This document shows, one piece after another, positions 1 to 6,894 of a stretch of DNA of 40,655 nucleotides. Position 1 is the first letter of the stretch, and each line of letters starts with the position of its first letter. The position numbers and the translations under genes are program-made. The notes beneath the pieces are model-generated. The model did not search any database and had not been told where the DNA came from. It saw only the letters and a list, made by a program, of their open reading frames with translations. Origin of the DNA: Draconibacterium orientale (GTDB lineage: Bacteria; Bacteroidota; Bacteroidia; Bacteroidales; JAADGE01); the NCBI GenBank assembly GCA_022729995.1, contig DZBS01000016.1:1-40655 (forward strand), read 5' to 3'.

Positions 1-1634
1 TTTTTTGAATCATAAACTTTAGCGATTCCGGTTTTTCCGGCAATTCTATATTTTGCTCTTCCGAGTTCTTTCGCTGTTCCGTCTTCAGAAACAGCTTTTT
101 CCAATAAAAATCTTACATCTTTTAATGTCTTTTTTGAACAAATAGATGATTTTATTTCATTTTCGGCAAACACTTTAATAATTCGTCCGTGATTGCTAAT
201 TGCTTTTACCAACGAAGGTTGCAACATTTTACCGTTATTTGCAATTGCATTGTAAAGCGTGAGAATTTGAAGCGGAGTTAATTTTATTTCATAACCGTGC
301 GACATCATCATAGGGCTTCCTTTCCACCATTTTTGAGTGTAAGATGGGTCGTTCACAAACGGCATTGCTTCACCGTCCAAATCTATTCCGGAAAAATCAT
401 GAAGTCCCATATTTCCGAGCCTTCTAAGCAATTGGTCTGTTTTTCCTTTAGAGAAATAATTATTGTAAACAATTTTAGACATTCCAACATTTGATGATTT
501 TGCGAAAACTTTCCAAACAGGAATATTACCGTAAGAACCTTCATCTTCAACAGATTTTCCGAAATATTCGGTATATCCGTTACCTGTTTCAATTGAATCT
601 GTTATTTTAATAAAATTATCTTCTAAAGCAGCAATAATTATGGGAAGTTTAAAAGTTGAACCGGGTTCAAGAGCTTCGGCAACAGCGAAATTTACATCTT
701 CCAAAACAGTGCTGTCTTTTTTAAGTGTTAAATTGGCCATTGCTTTTATTCTGCCGGTTTTAACTTCCATAACAATAACAGTTCCGTGGTCGGCACCAAA
801 TTTCAATATTTGTTTTCCCAACGCATCTTGAACAAAATCTTGCAAATCAATATCAATAGAAGTAATTAAGTCAACACCGTCTTGTGTTGGAACAATAACA
901 CCGCCCGGAACATCCATCCAAATACCGTTTCCTATATTTCTTTTCAAAACTTTTCCGGGAACTCCTGAGAGTTCTCTATTATATTTATATTCAAGCCCAA
1001 AAGAACCGTAAGAGGCTTTTTCGGGAGTTTCATCGGTAACAATTCCTATTGTTCTTCTCATTAAATCGCCGAGAAGTTTTTCGCGAATATTTCTTTGTTC
1101 GATTATAAGTCCGCCGCCGTTTCTTCCTTTTCTGAAAATGGGAAACTTTGAAACAATTTCAGAAGTTTTATAAGTTTGTCCGATAGCAATTTTTAAGTAT
1201 CTGTCAGGCCATTCGTAATCAATACCTTTGCTGTTCTTTTTTGTTATTTTTCTAGCGTCTGTAATATATTTTTTATATTCTGAAGGCGTTTTATCTTTAA
1301 AATATTTTGAAAGATAAATTGCTAAAGAATCAATATTTTTATTAAAATCTTTTTGAGTTAAACCTTGCGGTTTTGTATCCATGTGAATATCATAATAATG
1401 AATAGTTGTTGCCAACAAATTTCCGTTATCATCATAAATATCGCCGCGTTCCGGTTTTCCGGATTTATAGTCGATAGAATAATTTTTGGCTACTTCTTCC
1501 CATTTTGTTTTTTGAACAAACATAACCTGAAATAATCTTAAAATAATAAGAATAAAGAATCCAAGTATAAAAAAATATAATATACTTGTTTTCTTGAAAA
1601 TTTCTTCTTTATATTTAAAATTATCTTCAGCCAT
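1..1634 (-). CDS. ftsI: Penicillin-binding transpeptidase FtsI (PBP3-like), partial, C-terminus beyond window
   Basis: Division-specific D,D-transpeptidase that cross-links septal peptidoglycan in the periplasm. The reading frame is open to the window edge, so about 544 residues are visible and the C-terminus is missing. The start is the ATG at 1632-1634 (MAEDNFKYKEE), followed by one membrane anchor at about residues 15-35 (LYFFILGFFILIILRLF), then the dimerisation domain (GKPERGDIYD) and the transpeptidase domain. All three active-site motifs are seen: SxxK as GSTFK, SxN as SSN, and KTG near position 20 (AGKTGIAKV). The residue after KTG is Ile where Thr is usual. It lies 12 bases after the ftsL-like gene in the order mraZ-rsmH-ftsL-ftsI, which supports FtsI over other class B PBPs. 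Very confident of the family; a C-terminal PASTA domain cannot be judged. Confidence 0.93.
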   Translation of the reverse strand, partial: MAEDNFKYKEEIFKKTSILYFFILGFFILIILRLFQVMFVQKTKWEEVAKNYSIDYKSGKPERGDIYDDNGNLLATTIHYYDIHMDTKPQGLTQKDFNKNIDSLAIYLSKYFKDKTPSEYKKYITDARKITKKNSKGIDYEWPDRYLKIAIGQTYKTSEIVSKFPIFRKGRNGGGLIIEQRNIREKLLGDLMRRTIGIVTDETPEKASYGSFGLEYKYNRELSGVPGKVLKRNIGNGIWMDVPGGVIVPTQDGVDLITSIDIDLQDFVQDALGKQILKFGADHGTVIVMEVKTGRIKAMANLTLKKDSTVLEDVNFAVAEALEPGSTFKLPIIIAALEDNFIKITDSIETGNGYTEYFGKSVEDEGSYGNIPVWKVFAKSSNVGMSKIVYNNYFSKGKTDQLLRRLGNMGLHDFSGIDLDGEAMPFVNDPSYTQKWWKGSPMMMSHGYEIKLTPLQILTLYNAIANNGKMLQPSLVKAISNHGRIIKVFAENEIKSSICSKKTLKDVRFLLEKAVSEDGTAKELGRAKYRIAGKTGIAKVYDSK

Positions 1635-1646
1635 TAATATTTATTA

Positions 1647-2012
1647 TTATTTTTTGTTTATATAAATTCTTTGAGGCGGATTTTCCGGCAATTTTAAACC
1701 CAAAGATTTTATGGTTGAATCATTAACAATTTGTGATTCGCGACTAAAATTTATTAACTTTTTTTGAGAAACAGTATATTGAAATTTAAGTTCTTTAAGC
1801 TCGGTATTTAATTTTTGCAAATGATGATAACTTTTTTCGGCAGCATATCTGTTTGCAACAATTGCTATTATCATTGCAATTATGAAAAGCGAAAATTTCA
1901 GATGAGCAAAGGTTAAAGCGTCTTTAATCAAAGCACCCGATAAAATATTTTTTAATATTTCGATTTTTTTATTCAATTTTTTATAATTTTTCGGCAATTC
2001 GTAATTTAGCAC
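1647..2012 (-). CDS. ftsL: FtsL-like cell-division membrane protein
   Basis: Small bitopic protein of 121 residues in the position of ftsL, between rsmH and ftsI. FtsL is a divisome scaffold that works with FtsB and FtsQ to activate FtsWI. Visible features are a basic cytoplasmic N-terminus (about 1-45), one membrane segment at about 46-64 (SLFIIAMIIAIVANRYAA) and a periplasmic coiled coil rich in Leu and Lys (HHLQKLNTELKELKFQY), then a short Pro-containing tail. The start at 2012 overlaps the end of rsmH by 32 bases, suggesting translational coupling. Sequence conservation in this family is very low, so the name rests on size, topology and gene order rather than on motifs. Confidence 0.8.
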   Translation of the reverse strand: MLNYELPKNYKKLNKKIEILKNILSGALIKDALTFAHLKFSLFIIAMIIAIVANRYAAEKSYHHLQKLNTELKELKFQYTVSQKKLINFSRESQIVNDSTIKSLGLKLPENPPQRIYINKK

Positions 2013-2901
2013 TTCTGGCTCTTGAATTTTGATTTATTTCAATATCGTCGGGTATAATAACTTTATTATTAATTTGTTTAAAAGGAACAATGTTATTCCC
2101 GTATAAATCTTTTTGAGTAATTCCTTCAAAATTTCCGGTTTTAAAGAAATTTTTAACAATTCTGTCTTCAAGCGAATGATATGTAAGAACGGAAAATCTA
2201 CCGCCTTTCTTAATCAACGACACACTTTGCAAAAGCATTTGTTCGAGCGAGTCGAGTTCGTTATTTGTTTCAATTCTTACAGCTTGATAAATTTTAGCCA
2301 AGAATTTGTATTCTTTATTTTGAGGAGCTCGTTTGGAAATAATTTCATTAAATTTTTGAATTGAACTTATCGTCTCAATCAAACGAGCAGAAATAATGTC
2401 CTTAACAATGTGATAAGGATTTTTAATTTCGGCATAATTCTTAAAAATTTTATAAAGCTCTTCTTCTGTGTATTCGTTTATAATTTTAAAAGCATTTATT
2501 TCAGCTTCTTTGTTCATTCTCATATCCGGAATATCGCCTTGCATAAATGAAAAACCTCTTTCGGGTGTATCAATTTGATGCGATGAAACACCCAAATCTG
2601 CAATAATTCCGTCAACCGAAGTAATTTGGTAAAACTTCAAAAAATTCTTTATAAATTTGAAATTGCTTCTAACGAAAATAAAATTTTCTTTACCGTATTT
2701 TTCAATTAGAATGTTTGCATTCTTCTCAGCATCAAAGTCTTGGTCGAAAGCAAAAAGTTTTCCGGTTGATAATTTTTTCAAAATAATTTCTGAATGTCCG
2801 CCTCCGCCAAATGTAACATCAACATAAATACCTGAGGGCTTAATATTAAGTCCGTCAACCGTTTGCTCGGCCAAAACAGGTATATGATAATCTTGGTTCA
2901 T
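1981..2901 (-). CDS. rsmH: 16S rRNA (cytosine(1402)-N4)-methyltransferase RsmH (MraW)
   Basis: Class I SAM-dependent methyltransferase that makes the N4 methylation of C1402 in 16S rRNA at the ribosomal P site. At 306 residues it is full length. The SAM-binding loop is clear (VDVTFGGGGHSE, about residues 27-38), as are the family signatures DLGVSSHQID followed by GFSF and DMRMN, the segment AVRIETNNEL, and SLEDRIVKNFF near the C-terminus. It starts 3 bases downstream of the mraZ stop and its 3' end overlaps the ftsL-like gene, so it sits inside the dcw operon driven from the mraZ promoter. Nothing unusual is seen in the protein. Confidence 0.97.
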   Translation of the reverse strand: MNQDYHIPVLAEQTVDGLNIKPSGIYVDVTFGGGGHSEIILKKLSTGKLFAFDQDFDAEKNANILIEKYGKENFIFVRSNFKFIKNFLKFYQITSVDGIIADLGVSSHQIDTPERGFSFMQGDIPDMRMNKEAEINAFKIINEYTEEELYKIFKNYAEIKNPYHIVKDIISARLIETISSIQKFNEIISKRAPQNKEYKFLAKIYQAVRIETNNELDSLEQMLLQSVSLIKKGGRFSVLTYHSLEDRIVKNFFKTGNFEGITQKDLYGNNIVPFKQINNKVIIPDDIEINQNSRARSAKLRIAEKL

Positions 2902-2904
2902 TTG

Positions 2905-3378
2905 TTAAAGGTTTAATAATCCGCCGGGTAAGTTTCCGCCCAAAATCTTTTCGGCTAATTCGGCAAAATCTTCTGCTGATTCTTCTTTTGATTCATAAGA
3001 ATTTTTAGCCCAAATTTCAATTTTGCGGTCTTGACCCGAAAAATATATTTCACTTTCTATTTGAGCATATTCCAAAAGTCTTGCAGGAACAAGAAGTCTG
3101 TTGTTTGTATCTAAAGTTACTTCTGCGGTTCCTCTGTAAAATTCTCTTAAAAATTTTGTATGCTCTTTATTATAAGGATTTATTCCTGCTCTAATAATTT
3201 TGTTTTGTCTCTCCCATTCGTCGGCCGTAAAAAGAATTAAGCATTTTTCAAAAATATCTTTTTTAATGACAAATGAAGTTGACGAATCGTCGGGCATTTG
3301 CTTTTTGAACGCAGAAGGGAAGGTTATTCTTCCTTTTACGTCAACTTTGCCTGTATAATCGCCAACAAAACTTTCCAT
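2905..3378 (-). CDS. mraZ: Transcriptional regulator MraZ
   Basis: First gene of the dcw operon. MraZ is a ring-forming DNA-binding protein of the AbrB/SpoVT fold that controls its own operon. The 157-residue protein has the expected two tandem half-domains: GDYTGKVDVKGRITFPSAFK near the N-terminus and TAEVTLDTNNRLLVPARL in the middle, each carrying the D-x(2)-[GN]-R-[IL]-x-[VF]-P core. The C-terminal tail (SAEDFAELAEKILGG) is typical of the family. The start ATG at 3376-3378 lies 41 bases from a set of four GTGGG-like repeats at 10-bp period (see 3420-3454), matching known MraZ operators and supporting autoregulation. rsmH follows 3 bases after its stop. Confidence 0.96.
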   Translation of the reverse strand: MESFVGDYTGKVDVKGRITFPSAFKKQMPDDSSTSFVIKKDIFEKCLILFTADEWERQNKIIRAGINPYNKEHTKFLREFYRGTAEVTLDTNNRLLVPARLLEYAQIESEIYFSGQDRKIEIWAKNSYESKEESAEDFAELAEKILGGNLPGGLLNL

Positions 3379-3400
3379 TATTATTATTTTTTAATCAACA

Positions 3401-3408
3401 CAAATATA
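3401..3408 (-). promoter_or_regulatory. -7 box of the mraZ/dcw promoter
   Basis: On the minus strand this reads TATATTTG, an exact match to the Bacteroidota -7 consensus TAnnTTTG, 22 bases upstream of the mraZ ATG. The best -33 TTG is only 15 bases further upstream (3424-3426), shorter than usual, and it lies inside the first MraZ-type repeat. A non-ideal -33 region overlapped by the regulator's site is compatible with control by MraZ, but this is inference. Confidence 0.6.
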
Positions 3409-3419
3409 TGAATATTTTT

Positions 3420-3454
3420 TCCACAATCACCCACTTTGGTACACATTTTCCCAC
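3420..3454 (-). promoter_or_regulatory. Predicted MraZ operator: four GTGGG-like repeats at 10-bp period
   Basis: On the minus strand, in transcription order, the repeats are GTGGG (3450-3454), GTGTA (3440-3444), GTGGG (3430-3434) and GTGGA (3420-3424). Each starts exactly 10 bases after the last, and two are preceded by AAA (AAAGTGGG). This agrees with published MraZ sites, TGGG repeats spaced by about one helical turn in Escherichia coli and AAAGTGG repeats in Mycoplasma. The cluster lies just upstream of, and partly over, the presumed -33 region of the mraZ promoter. Confidence 0.82.
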
Positions 3455-3639
3455 TTTTTTGACGAATAGTTTTCAACAATTAACAAACAGCCTGATTTCA
3501 TTGATGTTTTAAGATTATGTAAACTTTGTAATACACGAAAAAAATTAAAAAAATATTTTCCCCTTAGAAAAAAATGTTCTGATTTTGAAATTTTTTTAAT
3601 TTTGAAACCTGCAAAATTTAAATTAATTTGACCTTTTTT

Positions 3640-4478
3640 ATGAATGAACTGTCATTTTTAATAGATATTGATAAAGTATTTTAAAAGAAAAATACGGGGC
3701 TGTATAAAATAATACCTAAGATTTTTATAAATTGTTTGAAAAAAATCACTCACCAAAACGGTTTAAATTATTTGACAGATTCAAATAAAAATAAACCCGG
3801 AATAGATTTGATAAGAAATTCTTTGAGTGAAATAAATGTTAAAACTACAGTCTCGGGATTGGAAAATGTTCCGCAAAACTGGAAAGTAATTTTTGCGGCA
3901 AATCATCAGATTGTCAGTATTGACGGACTTATTTTAATAAATGAGGTTTATAAAAAATACGGAAAAGTTAAAGCTATTGTGAACGATTTGTTAAATAATG
4001 TTGAAAGTTTGAATGAATTTTTTATTGTCGTGAACAAACACGGAATTACATCAAAGGAATATGTAAAAATTTTAAATGAAACATTTAGGTTTGATATTCC
4101 GGTTGGTTTTTTTCCGGCAGGATTAGCTCCACGAAGAAAAAAAGGCGTAATAAAGGATTTGGAATTGGAAAAAACATTTATTACAAGAGCCGTTAAATGT
4201 AAAAGAAATATTATTCCGGTTTATATTGACGGAATTTTGTCCATTTTTTTTATAATTTGTCGAACGCCGGAACCGGATTGGGAATAAAAACAAATGTAGA
4301 AATGCTCTATTTGGTTGACGAAATGTATAAACAAAACGGAAGAACAATATCATTAAATTTCGGCAAAATTATTTCATATACAAAATTCAACGAAAGTAAA
4401 ACAAACGAAGAGTGGTCTAAAGAAATAAAAGAGCATGTTTATAAGATTAAAACAGATAAAAATGTAGTTTTCGAATAA
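3640..4478 (+). pseudogene. glsA: Broken glycine-lipid O-acyltransferase (glsA-like, PlsC superfamily)
   Basis: Remnant of a lysophospholipid-acyltransferase-like protein of the type that O-acylates N-acyl glycine in Bacteroides (GlsA). Reading from the ATG at 3640 gives MNELSFLIDIDKVF, then an in-frame TAA at 3682-3684, then NTGLYKIIPKIFIN continuing directly into the body. The N-terminal family segment is therefore recognisable on both sides of the stop. The body holds NHQIVSIDG (the H-x5-D acyltransferase motif, usually NHPLGGLDG), VNDLLNNVESL, VNKHG and FPAGL. A second lesion lies in a run of eight T at 4244-4251: one more T would join ...DGILSIFF to YNLSNAGTGLGIKTN and VEMLYLVDEMYKQ, which ends at 4478. 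Several motif positions have drifted. A TTG at 3736 could in principle restart translation, but the frameshift would still remove the last third. A weak -7-like box (TAATTTTG) lies at 3597-3604. Confidence 0.88.
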
Positions 4479-4568
4479 AAAAAATCAATCTAAAACCCTT
4501 TAACTTAAAATATTTCGACTAATATTTCAATTAGTATAAAGATATAAATATTTCAATATAACCAATTA

Positions 4569-4601
4569 TTGCTAATTATATCAAATTTTTCTTTACTTTT
4601 G
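4569..4601 (+). promoter_or_regulatory. Promoter of glsB (TTG-N22-TACTTTTG)
   Basis: An exact TAnnTTTG -7 box (TACTTTTG, 4594-4601) is preceded by a TTG (4569-4571) at a spacing of 22 bases, within the usual Bacteroidota range. The box ends 29 bases before the glsB ATG. It lies after the stop of the broken glsA, so glsB can be expressed independently of the pseudogene. Confidence 0.62.
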
Positions 4602-4630
4602 ATGTCTGAAAATAAACGATAATTTTTTTT

Positions 4631-5548
4631 ATGAAAGATGTAATTTCACCAATAAATAAAGAAGCTTTAAAGCAAGAATTAACTTCTGATAAATTATTAA
4701 GAAGTACGAATTATAACGACAATGAAATTTATGTTTTCACTGCACACGATTCGCCAAATTTAATGAAAGAAGTTGGTAGATTAAGAGAAATTGCATTTAG
4801 AAAAGCAGGCGGCGGAACCGGAAAAGAATCTGATATTGATGAATATGATACAGCCGAAAATCCTTATCAACAACTTATTGTATGGGATACAAAATACGAA
4901 GAAATTCTTGGCGGATACAGATATTTGAATTTAAGTAAAATATCAACAACTGTAATTTCGGATATTAAACTTGCAACTCAAGGATTATTTGAATTTTCGG
5001 ACAAATTTATTAAAGATTATCTTCCATATACAATAGAATTAGGTCGTTCGTTTGTTCAACCCGAATTTCAATCGGCAAATAATTCGAGAAAAACACTTTT
5101 TGCGCTCGATAATTTATGGGACGGTTTGGGTGCTTTGATAGTTTTAAATCCGCAAGTGAAATATTTTTTTGGTAAAGTAACAATGTATACTCATTACGAT
5201 AAATTTTCGAGAGATTTGCTTTTGTATTTTCTTAACAAACATTTTAAAGACACCGAAAATCTTGTTTTCCCGACTGTTCCGATGGGAAAATATTTTACCG
5301 ACGAAGAATTGGCAAAATATTTACCCGGAAATGATTATAAAGAAAACTACAAAATATTATCAAAAGAAATTCGCCAAAGAGGTGAATCTATTCCGCCTTT
5401 GATAAATTCGTATATGAATTTAACGCCAACAATGAAATGTTTTGGTTCATCAATAAACGACCATTTTGGCGATGTTGAAGAAACAGGAATTCTAATAAAT
5501 ATTGATGATATTTACGAAACAAAGAAAAAAAGACATCAAACTTTTTAG
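4631..5548 (+). CDS. glsB: GNAT-fold N-acyltransferase GlsB (hemolysin A / OlsB-like), glycine-lipid synthesis
   Basis: Strongly recognisable as the Bacteroidota OlsB/GlsB-type acyltransferase, which transfers a 3-hydroxyacyl group from acyl carrier protein to the amino group of glycine. The product is an N-acyl glycine (commendamide-like), the precursor of two-chain glycine lipids. The 305-residue protein is full length and carries the family signatures in order: VGRLREIAFRKAGGGTGK, DIDEYD, QLIVWD, EILGGYRYL, ELGRSFV, ALDNLWDGLGAL, VKYFFGKVTMY, SYMNLTPTMKCFG and FGDVEETGILI. It has no signal peptide. It follows a glsA-like pseudogene, the usual partner, and abuts the convergent TPR gene without a gap. 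With the neighbour broken, the cell may make only mono-acylated glycine unless another O-acyltransferase exists. The glycine substrate is inferred from Bacteroides work; ornithine is possible. Confidence 0.88.
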   Translation: MKDVISPINKEALKQELTSDKLLRSTNYNDNEIYVFTAHDSPNLMKEVGRLREIAFRKAGGGTGKESDIDEYDTAENPYQQLIVWDTKYEEILGGYRYLNLSKISTTVISDIKLATQGLFEFSDKFIKDYLPYTIELGRSFVQPEFQSANNSRKTLFALDNLWDGLGALIVLNPQVKYFFGKVTMYTHYDKFSRDLLLYFLNKHFKDTENLVFPTVPMGKYFTDEELAKYLPGNDYKENYKILSKEIRQRGESIPPLINSYMNLTPTMKCFGSSINDHFGDVEETGILINIDDIYETKKKRHQTF

Positions 5549-6694
5549 TTAGAAACTTTTCCAATCTTCAAATTCCGGCGATTCTGAAAATTCAGGAAAA
5601 TCATTTGCAATTTCAATAATCAAATTTGCTTTTTCTAAGTTAAATTTCATTTGAATATTTTCAAGAATCGAAACTGCCTGTGAATATTTATTATGACGCA
5701 CATATAAAATAAAAAGGTTTTGATACGGTTGAAAAAAATCGGGAAAATTAACAATTAACGATGACAAATTTTTTTCTGCATTTTCAAAATCGTCGGTTAA
5801 AAAATATATATTTGCTCTAAAATAATCCAAGAAATCGTCGCCGCCGATTTTATAATCAAGACTGTCAATGCTTTGAAGTGCATCATTATATCTTTTCTGA
5901 AATAAATATCCTTCCATCGAAAGTAAAAAAACTGAAGGGTCGTCGTGAAAAAGTTTTTTATACTCGGCAATTGTATTTGAAAAATCATTTTCGGAAATAT
6001 TTTGAGAAATTAAAACTTTATACAACATTAGTTGTTTTGTGGTTTGCAAACTTTCGGGTATGCTTTTTAATTGTTTGTCGGCCAATTCAAATTTTTGAGT
6101 TTGAACAAGATTTTGCAAAACTTTAATACTCAAAATATTATTTTTGTTAATCAAATTATTTGATTCCAATCCTGATTGTTCATAAATTGCTTCGGCAATA
6201 ATATTATAAATTGTTTGACTAAAATATTCACCTGTAAAGTACACATATAAATCAATTATTTTGTATTCGTTATTTGAAAAATCCAGCAAATAATCGTGGT
6301 AATTTATTTCTCCTTCGTTAAAAAATCGAAAAAGAATATGTGTTTCTCCGTTAATTTCATAGCTTCTCAATAAATTGTAACTTCCAATATTAAAAGTTTG
6401 GTCAACAATTCTTTGAGGAAAATTTATACTTTCATAGAATGAATAAAATGTGGAAGAATCAACAGAATAGAGCAATTTAAGTGAATCGTTTGAAATAATT
6501 CTGTCCATAAATTTCTCTTTATCAAACATTTTTGAAATTGTAACAGAATCTCCGTTCAAAATTGATTTTTCGAGTAATAATGAAAAAAAGTAAATTTCGG
6601 AATCATTCTCTTCTTGTGCTTTTGCAGTATAATTAATATTTACAAATGCAAAGAGGAAAAATAATGTTACTATAAAGAAATTTTTTGGTTTCAA
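5549..6694 (-). CDS. Secreted TPR-repeat protein of unknown function
   Basis: 381 residues with a clear signal peptide (basic n-region KPK, hydrophobic core FFIVTLFFLFAF, likely cut after AKA at about residue 26). The first half (30-190) looks like a globular domain with Phe/Tyr-rich strands. The second half (about 195-375) is helical with a TPR-like pattern, for example ADKQLKSIPESLQTT, YNDALQSIDSL, FENAEKNLSSLIVNFPDF and YSQAVSILENI. It is presumably periplasmic and mediates protein contacts; no catalytic motif is seen. The start codon is TTG (6692-6694): the only upstream in-frame alternative before a stop is a poor ATT, and the signal peptide fits the TTG. It is a single gene, convergent with glsB and abutting it. 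I do not recognise a named family. Confidence 0.78.
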   Translation of the reverse strand: MKPKNFFIVTLFFLFAFVNINYTAKAQEENDSEIYFFSLLLEKSILNGDSVTISKMFDKEKFMDRIISNDSLKLLYSVDSSTFYSFYESINFPQRIVDQTFNIGSYNLLRSYEINGETHILFRFFNEGEINYHDYLLDFSNNEYKIIDLYVYFTGEYFSQTIYNIIAEAIYEQSGLESNNLINKNNILSIKVLQNLVQTQKFELADKQLKSIPESLQTTKQLMLYKVLISQNISENDFSNTIAEYKKLFHDDPSVFLLSMEGYLFQKRYNDALQSIDSLDYKIGGDDFLDYFRANIYFLTDDFENAEKNLSSLIVNFPDFFQPYQNLFILYVRHNKYSQAVSILENIQMKFNLEKANLIIEIANDFPEFSESPEFEDWKSF

Positions 6695-6778
6695 GTAATT
6701 TTTTTTTTCAATATAAAATTATATCAATTGCACTTTTGAAGCAGAAAAATATAATATGTGAAAATAATTAAAGATGAG

Positions 6779-6889
6779 TTCTAAAAATTGCTTTTTATTC
6801 GTTGGACTTCAATTTTTAAAATCCTCATTTACAACAGTAAACTCCGGTTTTAAAAACCTTGTCCGCCTCTAAAAATCTAATTTTTAGAA
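6779..6889. repeat. 111-bp imperfect palindrome, REP/MITE-like or terminator hairpin
   Basis: Nested inverted repeats share one axis at about 6834. The arms are TTCTAAAAATT (6779-6789) with AATTTTTAGAA (6879-6889); GGAC (6804-6807) with GTCC (6861-6864); TTTTTAAAA (6813-6821) with TTTTAAAAA (6848-6856); and TTTAC (6828-6832) with GTAAA (6837-6841) around the tip loop AACA. The element starts 5 bases after the stop codon of the 1081-residue sensor gene, so its RNA could end or protect that transcript. It has no coding potential, and a short dispersed repeat is an equally good explanation. Only one copy is in this window. Confidence 0.6.
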
Positions 6890-6894
6890 ACCTC

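Noticed and set aside
297-831. Plus-strand ORFs opposite ftsI, and many other antisense or shifted ORFs across the window
   Set aside because: They lie inside well-supported genes in other frames, have no recognisable domains or promoters, and show composition expected from the complementary strand of AT-rich coding DNA.
4244-4251. T8 run as a programmed frameshift or phase-variation switch for the glsA-like gene
   Set aside because: A second, independent lesion (TAA at 3682-3684) would still break the gene after any slippage, and motif positions have drifted, so decay is the simpler reading. Variation in the T run remains possible and should be looked for in reads.
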